Shown here: positions 26,819-38,094 of the stretch, piece after piece
Layout: each line of letters starts with the position of its first letter
Position numbering within the stretch: position 1 is the stretch's first letter
NCBI RefSeq assembly: GCF_019084075.1
Contig: NZ_JAHREN010000001.1
Span: 2,391,501-2,455,500, forward strand
From: Siccirubricoccus sp. G192
GTDB lineage: Bacteria; Pseudomonadota; Alphaproteobacteria; Acetobacterales; Acetobacteraceae
Length of the DNA stretch: 64,000 bases
Direction: 5' to 3'
The notes under the pieces: model-generated
What the model was told of the DNA's origin: nothing
Database searches by the model: none
Seen by the model: only the letters and a program-made list of their open reading frames with translations
Made by a program: the position numbers and the translations under genes

Positions 26819-27727
26819 ATGAACAAGTGGCTACGCACGACCGAGCACCTCACCTTCGAGGTGGAGGGAGCTGTCGCCCTGGTCACGCTGAACCGGCCGG
26901 AGAAGCGCAATGCGCTGAACCGCCCATTGCTGCGGGAGCTGCGCGAGGCGATGCTTGAGGCCGACGACCGGCGAGCGATCCGCTGTGTCGTGCTCCAGGC
27001 CGCGGGCAAGGACTTCTGCGCGGGCTATGACATGGCGGCCGCCGGCACCCCGGCTGCTGCGCGGGCCGGTGCTTCGGCGGAGGCGGCCGGCTACGACTCC
27101 GATCTCTACCGGCAGGGTGCCGCCACCGTGGACGACGATATCTGGCGCCTGGAGCGCAACCAGGCGGATATCCTGACGATCTTCGACATGCACAAGCCCG
27201 TCGTCGCCGCGGTGCACGGCCACTGCGTCGCCGGCGGCACCGACCTGGCGCTGTCCTGCGACATGGTCGTCGCAGCGCAGGATGCGCGCATCGGGTTCCC
27301 CGCGACGCGGTCCCAGGGCACGCCACCCATGCACATGTGGCTGCACAATGTCGGCCCGCAATGGGCGAAGCGCCTGCTGCTCACGGGGGACATGGTCTCC
27401 GGCCGGGACGCGGCGCGAATCGGCCTGGTGCTGCGGGCGGTGCCGGCAGCGCGGCTCCGGCAGGAGGTCCGCGCGCTGGCGGAGCGCATGGCGCTGATCG
27501 ACGCCGACGTGCTGGCAGCGAACAAGCGGATCGTGAATATGGGCCTGGAATTGATGGGAACCCGCACGCTGCAGCGCTTCGCCGCGGAGACCGACGCGCG
27601 CGGCCACCAGGCGGCGGCGGCCCGTGAATTCGCACGGATTGCACAGCAGGAAGGGCTGTCGAGGGCGTTCAAGCTCCGCGACGCGCCCTTCGGCGACGGC
27701 ATGGCCCGCCTGGACGAGGATCATTAG
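26819..27727 (+). CDS. Enoyl-CoA hydratase/isomerase (crotonase) family protein
   Basis: Crotonase-fold enzyme acting on an acyl-CoA, 302 aa. It starts at the ATG at 26819, with GAGGAGG 8 bases before it. The oxyanion-hole segments are visible: VTLNRPEKRNALNRPLLREL with AAGKDFCAGYDMAAA, and AAVHGHCVAGGTDLALSCDM. A 25-residue insertion (after AAAGTPAAARAGA) and the C-terminal extension are longer than in short-chain hydratases. The usual catalytic Glu pair is not obvious (position 2 reads ATRSQGTPPMHMW), so isomerase, hydrolase or decarboxylase chemistry remains possible. It sits in the CoA-transferase operon. Confidence 0.88.
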   Translation: MNKWLRTTEHLTFEVEGAVALVTLNRPEKRNALNRPLLRELREAMLEADDRRAIRCVVLQAAGKDFCAGYDMAAAGTPAAARAGASAEAAGYDSDLYRQGAATVDDDIWRLERNQADILTIFDMHKPVVAAVHGHCVAGGTDLALSCDMVVAAQDARIGFPATRSQGTPPMHMWLHNVGPQWAKRLLLTGDMVSGRDAARIGLVLRAVPAARLRQEVRALAERMALIDADVLAANKRIVNMGLELMGTRTLQRFAAETDARGHQAAAAREFARIAQQEGLSRAFKLRDAPFGDGMARLDEDH

Positions 27728-27744
27728 ACCCGAAGCGGCTTGCG

Positions 27745-28040
27745 ATGCGGCGCGGCGCCGGTCCATCCGCCGCATGCGCAGACGCCTTCCCGAGGCTCTC
27801 GCTCGCCTGGCGCAGTTCCCGGTTCTCCCGTTCCAGCGCCTTGAGCCGCTCGCGCCCATCCGTTGCCGGCCCGGCCCGCCGGCCCTGGCCACGCTCGGCC
27901 TGCCGCACGCACTTGCGCAATCTTCCGGCCGCGCAGCCGATCCTGGCCGCGAGCGAGTCGGTGACGGTTCACTGCGAGGCGTGCTCGCCCCGGTGGTCGA
28001 GCACCATCCGCACCGCAGGCTGCCGGGCCTTCAGCAAAAC
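27745..28040 (-). pseudogene. IS3-family transposase OrfA remnant
   Basis: Reading the minus strand gives the typical OrfA of IS3-type elements: AVRMVLDHRGEHASQ, then a TGA where tryptophan is expected, then LAARIGCAAGRLRKCVRQAE and the coiled-coil GRERLKALERENRELRQASE. No start region, no OrfB and no clear terminal inverted repeats remain, so this is a decayed fragment that cannot move. It lies between the crotonase gene and tRNA-Gln. IS3 family membership is well supported by the helix-turn-helix and leucine-zipper pattern; the subgroup is not. Confidence 0.75.
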
Positions 28041-28165
28041 CGGCGCGGTTCGATGCCTCGCTGCGGCGTGATGTGGGAGCATTGTGGGAACGCGACAGGC
28101 AAGGCCGGCCCCACATGGGCGGGCCGTTCCGAAATGCCTTTGTTTTCAAGCGCATGCAGGTGGAT

Positions 28166-28239
28166 TGGCTGGGGGACCTGGATTCGAACCAAGGCTGCCC
28201 GGGTCAGAGCCGGGAGTTCTACCGCTAAACTATCCCCCA
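28166..28239 (-). tRNA. tRNA-Gln (anticodon CTG)
   Basis: The minus strand folds into a complete cloverleaf. It has acceptor arm TGGGGGA / TCCCCCA with discriminator G, a D arm containing TTTAGCGGTAGAA, and an anticodon stem CCCGG / CCGGG around the loop CTCTGAC (anticodon CTG, glutamine). The T arm carries GGTTCGAATCC. The 3' CCA is encoded (28166-28168). The G discriminator and weak U1-A72 pair are glutamine-tRNA identity features. The IS3 remnant lies just downstream of its 3' end. Confidence 0.96.
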
Positions 28240-28424
28240 AGCGGGCTGCGGCACAGGGCAAAGCCCAAAGGCCGCGGCGGAGCGGGGTGCTACCATCTCC
28301 CGATCCGGGCCGCAACCGCCCCATGCAGGAAAGCGCTTGCCCGAGGGGCCACATCACCGGATCATGCAGGTTCGGGGACCGCTCATGCGGCACCCCGCCG
28401 GAGGGGACCCCTCAGCCCTTTGCG

Positions 28425-29587
28425 ATGCCCGACGACGCCGCCCCCCACTCCCTCACCGAGCCGCCGCCCCTGGCGGCGCGTCCGGATGATTGCGCCGTGC
28501 GATCACCGGGGCTGGACGCCCGGCGGGGCGGCTTCGGCGCGCGGGCGGGTTGCGGTCCTGGGCTCAGCTATGCCGCGCTGGATCTCGGCACCAACAACTG
28601 CCGGCTGCTGATCGGCGCCCCGGCCGGCGGCGGGTTCCGGGTGGTGGACAGTTTCAGCCGGATCGTTCGGCTGGGCGAGGGGCTGGCCGCCACCGGCCGG
28701 CTCTCCGAGGATGCCATGGACCGGGCGGTCGCCGCGCTCTCCGCCTGCGCCGACAAGCTCACTCGCCGGCCGGTGCGGCAATTGCAGGCGGTCGCCACCG
28801 AAGCCTGCCGCCGCGCCGCCAATGGCGCCGCCTTCCTCGCCCGGGTCGAGGCCGAAACCGGCCTTCGCCCCCGTATCATCTCGGCGCGGGAGGAGGCGGA
28901 GCTGGCCATGGAAAGCTGCTCCCCCCTGCTGGAGGAGGGCGACCGCCGCGCCCTGCTGTTCGATATCGGCGGCGGCAGCACGGAAATCGCCTGGATCCGC
29001 GTGCCCCCCCCGAGGCGGCCCCGGCCGGCAGGCGGCAGTGGAACTGATCGGCTATGTCTCCCTGCCGCTCGGCGTTGTCACCCTGGCCGAGCGCGCCGGT
29101 GCCTCCTGCTTCACCGAACAGGGCTTCGGCGAGGTGGTGGAGGAGGTCGCGGCGCAGCTCTTCGGCTTCGAGCGGGTGCATTGCATCGGCCAGGAGATCC
29201 GCGCCGGCGGCGTCAGGCTGATCGGCACCAGCGGCACCGTGACGACCCTGGCCGGGGTGGCCCTGGCCCTGCCGCGCTATCGCCGCCCCCCTTGTGGATG
29301 GCTGCACGCTCACGGCCGGGGTGGCGGACCAGGCACTGGGCGATCTTTTCGCGCTGGGCCGCGCCGGGTTGGCCGCCCACCCCTGCGTCGGGCCGGAGCG
29401 GGTGGAATTCGTCCTCCCTGGCTGCGCCATCTATGCCGCCATCCGGCGGGTCTGGCCGGTGCCGACCTTGACGGTGGCGGATCGCGGGCTCAGGGAGGGG
29501 ATGCTGCTGCGGATGATGCGCGGCGACCGTTCCGGCGGGCGGGACCAGCGATTCCCCTCGTCCCGCCGCCATCCCCCCAGCCTTTAG
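28425..29587 (+). CDS. Exopolyphosphatase / GppA phosphatase (two frameshifts)
   Basis: Ppx/GppA family enzyme degrading polyphosphate or pppGpp. Three collinear pieces are in three frames. First: an N-terminal ATPase-like phosphate loop (LDLGTNNCRLLIGAPAGGGF) to FDIGGGSTEIAW. Second: ELIGYVSLPLGVVTLAERAG to RLIGTSGTVTTLAGVALALP. Third: MDGCTLTAGVADQALGDLFA to REGMLLRMM. The breaks fall at C8 (29004-29011) and C6 (29286-29291); removing one C from each gives a single protein of about 386 aa. The 5' part before residue 45 is low-complexity, so the start at 28425 is uncertain. rlmE follows after 13 bases. Confidence 0.85.
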
Positions 29588-29600
29588 GATCGATGCCGGC

Positions 29601-30284
29601 ATGAAGGGACCATCGCCGGGGGGCCGCGGCCTCACCACGCGGCTGCGCACCGCCAAGGGCCGCACCACCGCCAGCCAGAAATGGCTGGAGCGGCAGTTGA
29701 ACGACCCCTATGTGCGGGCGGCGCAGGCCCGCGGCCTGCGCTCCCGCGCCGCCTTCAAGCTGATCGAGATCGACGAGAAATACCGTCTGCTGAAGCCCGG
29801 CGCCCGGGTGGTGGACCTCGGCGCCGCGCCGGGCGGCTGGACCCAGGTGGTGGTGCAGAAGGCGGGGCCGCGCGGCAGGGTGGTGGCGCTCGACCTGCTG
29901 GCCATGGACCCGCTGCCCGGCGCGACGGTGCTGCAGGGCGATTTCCAGGACCCGGCGGCGGAGCAGGCGGTGCTGACGGCGCTGGACGGGCCGGCCGACC
30001 TGGTGCTCTCCGACATGGCGCCCAATACCACCGGCCATGGCGCCACCGACCACCTGCGGATCATCGGCCTGGCGGAACTGGCGCTGGATTTCGCCATCAA
30101 GGTCCTGGCGCCCGGCGGCGGCTTCGTCGCCAAGGTCTTCCAGGGCGGCAGCGAGAAAACCCTGCTGGAGGCGCTGAAGCGGGATTTCGCCAGCGTCCGC
30201 CATGCCAAGCCGCCGGCCAGCCGCAAGGACAGCAGCGAGCTTTATGTGGTGGCCATGGGGTTCCGCGGCGAAGGGGCGAAGTAG
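29601..30284 (+). CDS. rlmE: 23S rRNA (uridine-2'-O-)-methyltransferase RlmE
   Basis: FtsJ/RrmJ-type enzyme that 2'-O-methylates U2552 of 23S rRNA using SAM, important for 50S maturation. 227 aa. The N-terminus has the substrate-binding RTASQKW-like segment (TTASQKWLERQLNDPYVRAA) and RSRAAFKLIEI. The SAM motif is VVDLGAAPGGWTQVVVQ. The catalytic K-D-K-E set is present in AAFKL, LVLSDMAPNTTG, GGFVAKVFQG and SSELYVVA. It follows the ppx gene by 13 bases in the same direction, a pairing common in alphaproteobacteria. Confidence 0.95.
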   Translation: MKGPSPGGRGLTTRLRTAKGRTTASQKWLERQLNDPYVRAAQARGLRSRAAFKLIEIDEKYRLLKPGARVVDLGAAPGGWTQVVVQKAGPRGRVVALDLLAMDPLPGATVLQGDFQDPAAEQAVLTALDGPADLVLSDMAPNTTGHGATDHLRIIGLAELALDFAIKVLAPGGGFVAKVFQGGSEKTLLEALKRDFASVRHAKPPASRKDSSELYVVAMGFRGEGAK

Positions 30285-31967
<1,683 letters not shown>

Positions 31968-31999
31968 GGCAGGGGGCTCGCCCCCCGCCCCGGCCACCC

Positions 32000-32785
32000 T
32001 CAGGGCTGCATATGCGAGCCGCCGCTCACCGACATGTTCTCGCCGGTGATGTAGCTGGCCGCGTCGGACAGCAGGAAGCAGATCAGCGGCGCCACCTCGG
32101 CCGGGGTGCTGATGCGGGCGAGCGGGATGCGCGCCATGGTCTGCTCGATGAATTTCGGGCCGCGAACCACCTCGGTCATCGGCGTCTCCACCGTGCCGAA
32201 GCCCACGCTATTGGCGCGGACGCCGTAGCGGGCCCATTCCCGCGCCGCGCTCATCGTCATGCCATAGAGCCCGGCCTTGGCCGAGGAATAGTTGATCTGG
32301 CCGATGCTGCCGCGCTTGCCGGCCACCGAGGAGATATTGACGATCGAGCCGGTGGTGCCGGCCGGCTGCGGCATCTCCGCCCGGGCGCGGGCCAGCATGT
32401 GCCGCCCCACCGCCTGCAGCATGAGGTAGCAGCCGGTGAGGTTCACATCGATCACCGCCTGCCACTGCTGGAAGCTCATCTTCTCGATCATCGCCGGGCG
32501 GGTGATGCCGGCGCAATTGACCAGGCCATGCACCGCGCCGAAACGCTCCACCGCCTGCGCCACGCAGGATTCGCCGAAGCCTTCCTCCGCCACATTGCCT
32601 GGGACCGCCAGGCTGCGCGCCTGATCCACGCTGCCCGCCACCTCGGCCAGGGTTTCCGGGTTGCGCTCGACCATCACGGCATTGCCGCCGAGGTCGAGCA
32701 CCAGCTCGCTGATGGCGCGGCCTATACCCTGGCCGGCGCCGGTCACGATCACCGTCCGGCCGGTGAGCTGCATCGGGTTCCGCAT
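32000..32785 (-). CDS. Short-chain dehydrogenase/reductase (FabG-like)
   Basis: NAD(P)-dependent oxidoreductase of the classical SDR family, 261 aa. The cofactor motif TGAGQGIG is at residues 15-22 and NCAGI near 90-94. The catalytic set is Ser152/153 (NISSVAG), Tyr166 and Lys170 (YSSAK). The C-terminus (PLICFLLSDAASYITGENMS) is typical of FabG/acetoacetyl-CoA-reductase or 3-oxoacyl reductase relatives. Specificity cannot be told. It is encoded on the opposite strand between guaB and a haloacid dehalogenase gene and is probably monocistronic, preceded by AAAAGACC. Confidence 0.9.
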   Translation of the reverse strand: MRNPMQLTGRTVIVTGAGQGIGRAISELVLDLGGNAVMVERNPETLAEVAGSVDQARSLAVPGNVAEEGFGESCVAQAVERFGAVHGLVNCAGITRPAMIEKMSFQQWQAVIDVNLTGCYLMLQAVGRHMLARARAEMPQPAGTTGSIVNISSVAGKRGSIGQINYSSAKAGLYGMTMSAAREWARYGVRANSVGFGTVETPMTEVVRGPKFIEQTMARIPLARISTPAEVAPLICFLLSDAASYITGENMSVSGGSHMQP

Positions 32786-32950
32786 GGTCTTTTCCCCCCT
32801 TGGGTTGCCTCAAGGGGGCAGTCTGCGCGCTGGTGCGGCTCTGGCCAAGCCGGGCACCGCATATCCATCCGTCACCCGCTGCCCTACAAGCGCGGGCGCC
32901 GCGGCCGGGCACGCCCGGCCCGGCCCGCCCGATGCAGCCGGAGACCCGCC

Positions 32951-33634
32951 ATGCCCCGCCAAGCCGGAACCGCCACCAAGGCCGTCATCTTCGACGCCTA
33001 TGGCACGCTGCTCGATATCCATGCCGCGGTGGGCCGCCATGCTCCGCGCCTCGGCCCGGCGGCGGCTTCCGTCTCGGCGCTGTGGCGGGCCAAGCAGCTG
33101 GAGTTCAGTTGGATCCTCTCCGCCACCGGCGCCTATAAGGATTTCGCGGCGATCACCGACCGCGCCCTCGGCCATGCCCTCGCCCTGCATGGGCTGCACG
33201 ACCCGGCGCTGCGGGCGGACCTGCTTGCCGCCTACCAGGTGCTCGACGCCTATGCCGAGGCCGCGCCGCTGCTGGCGGCGCTGCGGCAGGCGGGGTTCGC
33301 CACCGGCATCCTCTCCAACGGCTCGCCCGACATGCTGGAGGCCGCAGTGCGGGCCGCCGGCCTGGTGCCCCTGCTGGATGCCGTGCTCTCCGTGCATTCG
33401 CTGCGGTGCTACAAGCCCGATCCGCGCGTCTATGCCCTGGTGACGGAACGCTTCGCCTGCCAGCCGCATGAGGTGGCTTTCGTCTCCGGCAATGCCTGGG
33501 ACGCCTATGGCGCCACGCGCTTCGGCTTCCGGGTCTTCTGGGTGAACCGCGCCGGCGGCCCGCCGGAATACTGGCTGGACCGGACCGCCACGATCATCCC
33601 CGGCCTCGCTGCCCTGCCGGGGCTGCTGGCATGA
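32951..33634 (+). CDS. Haloacid dehalogenase, type II
   Basis: HAD-superfamily hydrolase of the 2-haloacid dehalogenase (DehII) type, 227 aa. The nucleophile is Asp15 in VIFDAYGTLLDIHAA. Also present are WRAKQLEFSWILSATGAYKD, the GILSNGSPDMLEAAVRAAGL motif, lysine in SLRCYKPDPRVYALV and the acidic-region equivalent FVSGNAWDAYGATRFGF. These match L-2-haloacid dehalogenases closely, but many bacterial homologues act on phosphorylated or other substrates. The ATG at 32951 follows GGAGACCCGCC. Its stop overlaps the rsmB start (ATGA), so the two are co-translated. Confidence 0.92.
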   Translation: MPRQAGTATKAVIFDAYGTLLDIHAAVGRHAPRLGPAAASVSALWRAKQLEFSWILSATGAYKDFAAITDRALGHALALHGLHDPALRADLLAAYQVLDAYAEAAPLLAALRQAGFATGILSNGSPDMLEAAVRAAGLVPLLDAVLSVHSLRCYKPDPRVYALVTERFACQPHEVAFVSGNAWDAYGATRFGFRVFWVNRAGGPPEYWLDRTATIIPGLAALPGLLA

Positions 33635-34960
33635 CCCCCGCCGCGCGCTTGGCCGCCGCCAGCGACCTGCTGGATGCGCTGGAGGCCCAGCCGAAACGCC
33701 CGGCGGATGGCATCGCCAATGATTTCTTCCGCGCCCGCCGCTATATCGGCGGCGGCGACCGCCGGGCCATCGCGGAGCTTGCCTGGGGCGTGGTGCGGCA
33801 GCGGCTGCGGCTGGACTGGTGGCTGGCGCAGGCGCGCGCCCGGCCCACCGCCCGGATGCTCCTGGCGGCGCATCTGTTGCTGGCCGAGGGGCTGGAGATT
33901 CCGGCCGTGCTCGCTGCCTTCCCGGGCGGCCAATACGCCCCCCCCGCCGCTGACCGTGCCGGAGGAGCGGCTGCTGCGCGCTCTGGATGCGCTGCGGGCG
34001 CGCAGCGGCGCCACCGGGCTGATCCACCCCGAGATGCCCGAAGCCGTGCGGCTGGACCTGCCGGATTGGGTGCTGCCCGGCTTCCGTGCCCGCTTCGGCG
34101 ACCGCCTGGCGGAGGAGGCGGCGGCGATGGAACTGCCCGCGCCGCTCGACCTCCGCGCCAACCTTTTGAAGGGCACGCGCGAGCAGGCCGCGGCGGCACT
34201 GGCGGCGGAGGGGATCGAGGCGGTGCCGACCCCCTGGTCCCCCTGGGGCCTCCGCCTGCCCTCGCGCCGGCCCGTCACCGGCACCGCGGCTTTCGAGCAG
34301 GGCCTCATCGAAGTGCAGGACGAGGGCAGCCAGCTCATCGCGCTGCTGGCGGATGCGCGGCCGGGGATGCGGGTGGCCGATCTCTGCGCCGGGGCCGGCG
34401 GCAAGACGCTGGCCATGGCCGCCAGCATGGGCAATCGCGGCCGGATCACCGCCTGCGATGTCTCGGTCCCCCGGCTGGAAGGCGCGGTGCGGCGGCTGCG
34501 CCGGGCCGGGGTGGACAATGCCGAGCGGCATCTGCTGGTGCCCGGCGACCGTTGGGCCAAGCGCCGCGCCGGCCAGTTCGACCGGGTGCTGGTGGATGCG
34601 CCCTGCACCGGCACCGGCACCTGGCGCCGCAACCCTGACGCGAGAATCGGGACCGGCCCTGCCGATCTTCAGGAACTTTCCGTCAAGCAGGCGGAAATAT
34701 TGGCAACCGGCGCGGAACTCGTGCGTCCTGACGGCTTGTTGATCTACGCTACCTGTTCACTGCTGCCCGAAGAGAATGAGGTTCAGGTTCGGGCATTCCT
34801 TGATCGAAGGCCGGATTTCGTGCCGCTGCCCCTGCCGGATGCTTGGCGGCAGGCAGGCGGCTCAGGCCCTCCGCCGGCGGAGGGTGAGTTCCTGGCGACC
34901 AGCCCGGCCCGGCATGGCACGGACGGGTTCTTCGCCGCCGTGCTGCAACGAAGGCCCTGA
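33631..34960 (+). CDS. rsmB: 16S rRNA (cytosine-C5)-methyltransferase, RsmB-like (frameshifted)
   Basis: SAM-dependent m5C methyltransferase of the Sun/NOL1/NOP2 family. The first frame gives the N-terminal NusB-like helical domain (NDFFRARRYIGGGDRRAIAE to IPAVLAAFPGGQYAP). The second frame gives the catalytic domain, with the SAM motif VADLCAGAGGKTLAMAASMG. Catalytic cysteines are in VLVDAPCTGTGTWRRNPD and IYATCSLLPEENE. The break is at the C8 run 33938-33945; one C fewer restores about 442 aa. It overlaps the dehalogenase stop by four bases and is followed by a GNAT gene. The exact rRNA position is inferred from the family. Confidence 0.88.
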
Positions 34961-34990
34961 CCGGCCGGATGGGGAAAGGAAGCGCGCCGA

Positions 34991-35575
34991 ATGATCTGCA
35001 TCCGCCGCGCCCGGCCTGACGATGCCGCGGCCATCGGGGCTGTGCATGTGGCCACCTGGCGCAGCACCTATGCCGGGATGCTGCCCGACAGCTACCTCAC
35101 GGGGCTCTCCACCCTCCGCCACGCCGCCGGGTATGAGCAGGCGATCATCGAGCGCCACAACAGCCATGCGGTTTTCGTCGCGGTGGCCTCGGGGCCCGAG
35201 GCGCCGCCGGATGGGCAGGGCCAGGAGGGCAGCGGGGTGGTGGTCGGCTTCGTCTCCGGTGGCCGGGCCCGCCGCTTCGGCCTGGCGCAGGCGGAGGTGG
35301 AGACGCTCTACCTGCTGGACGACTACCGCGACCGCGGCACCGGGCGGCGGCTGATGCGGGCGATGGCGGCGCATCTGGCGGCGGTGGGATGCCGCTCCGC
35401 CATGCTCTGGGTGCTTCGGGACAACCCGAGCCGCTGGTTCTACCAGCACCTGGGCGGCCGCCCCGCGGCGCGGGAGGTGATCCGCTTCGCCGGCCAGGAG
35501 ATGGAGCAACTGGCCTTCGTCTGGGACCCGATCGACAGCCTGCTGGCCGCCACGGCGCCGGCCAAGGACCACTGA
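34991..35575 (+). CDS. GNAT-family N-acetyltransferase
   Basis: Acetyl-CoA-dependent acyltransferase of unknown substrate, 194 aa. The fold is recognisable from the start [20 protein letters not shown], then [20 protein letters not shown] carrying the acetyl-CoA binding R-D-R-G-T-G-R turn, and [20 protein letters not shown] with the YQHLGGR end. A 13-residue insertion after [11 protein letters not shown] is unusual but keeps the frame. It begins 30 bases after rsmB and is followed by guaA, which starts 56 bases later; probably the same transcript. Confidence 0.9.
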   Translation: MICIRRARPDDAAAIGAVHVATWRSTYAGMLPDSYLTGLSTLRHAAGYEQAIIERHNSHAVFVAVASGPEAPPDGQGQEGSGVVVGFVSGGRARRFGLAQAEVETLYLLDDYRDRGTGRRLMRAMAAHLAAVGCRSAMLWVLRDNPSRWFYQHLGGRPAAREVIRFAGQEMEQLAFVWDPIDSLLAATAPAKDH

Positions 35576-35631
35576 AGCCGGCTGCCTGCCACGCTGCTTG
35601 CCCTGGCCGCCGCCCTATGCTGGAAGGCGCC

Positions 35632-37200
35632 ATGAACGCCCCCGCCTCGCCCCAGCACGACCGCATCCTGATCCTCGACTTCGGCAGCCAAGTGACGCAG
35701 CTGATCGCGCGCCGGCTGCGGGAATCCGGGGTCTATTGCGAGGTCTGGCCCTATACCGCCAGCGAGGCCCGCATCCGTGCCTTCGCACCACAGGGAATCA
35801 TTCTCTCCGGCGGCCCGGCCAGCGTGACCGAGGGCGAGAGCCCGCGGGCGCCGGAGGCGGTCTTCGGCATGGGCCTGCCGGTGCTTGGCATCTGCTACGG
35901 GCAGCAGGCGCTGGCGCATCAGCTCGGCGGCACGGTGGAGGGCAGCGACCACCGGGAATTCGGCCGTGCCTTCGTGGATGTCACCGGCGAATGCGCCCTC
36001 ACCCAGGGGCTCTGGGCGCCGGGGGCGCGCGAGCAGGTCTGGATGAGCCATGGCGACCGCATCACCGCGCTCCCGCCCGGCTTCCGCGTGGTCGCCAGCA
36101 GCGAGGGCGCCCCCTTCGCGCTGATCGCCGACGACCAGCGCCGCTTCTACGGCACCATGTTCCACCCGGAGGTGGTGCATACCCCGCACGGCGCGCAGCT
36201 CCTGCGGGATTTCACGCATCTGGTCTGCGGCTGCCGCGGCGACTGGACCATGGCCGGCTTCCGCACCGAGGCGATCGCCCGCATCCGGGCGCAGGTGGGG
36301 CAGGGGCGGGTGATCTGCGGCCTATCCGGCGGCGTCGATTCCTCGGTCGTGGCGGTGCTGCTGCATGAGGCGATCGGCGACCAGCTCACCTGCATCTATG
36401 TCGATCACGGGCTGATGCGGGCGGGCGAGAGCGAGCAGGTGGTCTCCACCTTCCGCGATCGGTTCAATATCCGCCTGGTCCACCGCGACGCCAGCGACCT
36501 CTTCCTCGGCCAGTTGTCTGGCGTCACCGATCCGGAGGTGAAGCGCAAGACCATCGGCCGGCTCTTCATCGAGGTCTTCGAGGAGGAGCAGAACCGCATC
36601 GGCGGCGCCGACTTCCTGGCCCAGGGCACGCTCTACCCGGATGTGATCGAGAGCGTCTCCACCACGGGCGGGCCGAGCGTCACCATCAAGTCGCACCACA
36701 ATGTCGGCGGCCTGCCGGCCGGAATGCGGATGCGGCTGGTGGAGCCGCTGCGCGACCTGTTCAAGGACGAGGTGCGCGCGCTCGGCCGCGAGCTCGGCAT
36801 GCCGGAGGCGATCATCGGCCGGCATCCCTTCCCGGGGCCCGGCCTCGCCATCCGCATCCCGGGCGAGGTGACGCGGGAGAAGGCGGACCTGCTGCGCAAG
36901 GTTGATACGATCTACCTGGAGGAGATCCGCAACGCCGGCCTCTATGACGCCATCTGGCAGGCTTTCGCGGTGCTGCTGCCGGTGCGGACGGTGGGCGTCA
37001 TGGGCGATGGCCGCACCTATGACATGGCCTGCGCGCTGCGCGCCGTGACCAGCACGGATGGCATGACCGCCGATGTCTATCCCTTCGACATGGGCTTCCT
37101 GAGCCGCGTCGCCAATCGCATCGTGAATGAGGTGCGCGGCATCAACCGCGTCACCTACGACATCACCAGCAAGCCGCCCGGCACGATCGAGTGGGAGTGA
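35632..37200 (+). CDS. guaA: GMP synthase (glutamine-hydrolysing)
   Basis: Converts XMP to GMP using ATP and glutamine, completing the pathway started by guaB. 522 aa from the ATG at 35632, preceded by GGAAGGCG. The amidotransferase domain has the nucleophile Cys88 ([15 protein letters not shown]) and [12 protein letters not shown] with its His/Glu. The ATP-pyrophosphatase loop is [10 protein letters not shown], and the dimerisation domain ends RITYD-like ([19 protein letters not shown]). Full-length with all motifs. A lower-GC patch begins directly after it. Confidence 0.97.
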   Translation: MNAPASPQHDRILILDFGSQVTQLIARRLRESGVYCEVWPYTASEARIRAFAPQGIILSGGPASVTEGESPRAPEAVFGMGLPVLGICYGQQALAHQLGGTVEGSDHREFGRAFVDVTGECALTQGLWAPGAREQVWMSHGDRITALPPGFRVVASSEGAPFALIADDQRRFYGTMFHPEVVHTPHGAQLLRDFTHLVCGCRGDWTMAGFRTEAIARIRAQVGQGRVICGLSGGVDSSVVAVLLHEAIGDQLTCIYVDHGLMRAGESEQVVSTFRDRFNIRLVHRDASDLFLGQLSGVTDPEVKRKTIGRLFIEVFEEEQNRIGGADFLAQGTLYPDVIESVSTTGGPSVTIKSHHNVGGLPAGMRMRLVEPLRDLFKDEVRALGRELGMPEAIIGRHPFPGPGLAIRIPGEVTREKADLLRKVDTIYLEEIRNAGLYDAIWQAFAVLLPVRTVGVMGDGRTYDMACALRAVTSTDGMTADVYPFDMGFLSRVANRIVNEVRGINRVTYDITSKPPGTIEWE

Positions 37201-37391
37201 CCAGGGAGTAATGCGGATACGCAGGGCTGACCCAGGATACGAATGACCTGCCCCACTGAAGAAATTGCGGGTGATAGTCTCTGAATGTCTCGGGTAGCTG
37301 GACGAGGCTCACGCCGTACTTGTCCACAAAACCTGAGGCTGCAAATGACCCCCCCCAACCTCTCGTCGATTTGCGCATTGAACAAATTCAT
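37163..37391 (-). CDS. Doubtful short ORF, possibly frameshifted
   Basis: Just after guaA on the minus strand, two frames join across a C8 run (37349-37356). They give [14 protein letters not shown] plus a piece with natural-looking composition ([20 protein letters not shown]). The end runs antisense into the last codons of guaA, which argues against a real C-terminus. The composition is lower in GC than its surroundings. It may be a fragment of an acquired gene; no family is recognised. Confidence 0.2.
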
Positions 37392-37395
37392 CCGG

Positions 37396-38094
37396 TCAAG
37401 CGCCGAGCCAGCGAAATGATCTTGCAAGAAAGGCATTCCCGTTCGCGCGCGGCCACTCGCCGTGAGCCACAATGACGCGTTGACAATTCCAGTTCAGCGC
37501 CTTGTCGCGCGCCCGGCGCGCCGGTGCGCGGTTTATAAACGATAATCGCCATTCGAGCGGCGCACAGGCTTGGTCCTGAGTGAGGCCATCGAGGCGCGCC
37601 AGGAAGCGCCACAAACCCCAATTTTTTCGGAGAAAGTGATCGCTGAACGTCTGGATCAGATCGGCGACGATTACGGTGGCCGAGGGGCGGTGAAGAAAGA
37701 CAATCTCGTCCATGGCGAACGAACCGCGGAACCATGCCTGGTCGATATCGGGAAGCCATTCGGGCGGCGGGCTGTCCTTCAGCGCTTCGCGGAAGGAGAG
37801 GTCGGAGCGTTTCTTGATTGTTGATTGCGGCCCCCATAGCAGTGCCTCGGGATAGGCCGCCTTCCACTCCTGCAGATAGAGGTGATGGAGTTTGTTGGGG
37901 CTCACGAGGTGACGAACAGAGCCCAGACGATCCACTTCGGTACGCAGATCCGCAGTTAGCTTGACTGGCGACCATACCCACAGATCGCCGTTCTCCAGTC
38001 GGGCGATGACGGAACGCGTCGAATAGGGAATGCCAAAGAAGCTGACATTCTCTCCTTCAGCGACCCAAAGAGCCTCATGCACTTGCTTGAGCAT
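37396..38094 (-). CDS. DUF4336 domain-containing protein
   Basis: 232-residue protein of the DUF4336 family, which looks like a metallo-beta-lactamase-fold relative of unknown activity. Typical pieces are LWVAEGENVSFFGIPYSTRS, RLENGDLWVWSPVKLTADLR, VRHLVSPNKLHHLYLQEWKA and DEIVFLHRPSATVIVADLIQ. The beta-lactamase HxHxDH motif is absent; only SPNKLHH holds a histidine pair, as usual for this family. Codon use and GC content are clearly lower than the neighbours, so recent acquisition is likely. It is alone in a patch between guaA and the binding-protein cluster, convergent with guaA. Confidence 0.82.
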   Translation of the reverse strand: MLKQVHEALWVAEGENVSFFGIPYSTRSVIARLENGDLWVWSPVKLTADLRTEVDRLGSVRHLVSPNKLHHLYLQEWKAAYPEALLWGPQSTIKKRSDLSFREALKDSPPPEWLPDIDQAWFRGSFAMDEIVFLHRPSATVIVADLIQTFSDHFLRKNWGLWRFLARLDGLTQDQACAPLEWRLSFINRAPARRARDKALNWNCQRVIVAHGEWPRANGNAFLARSFRWLGA

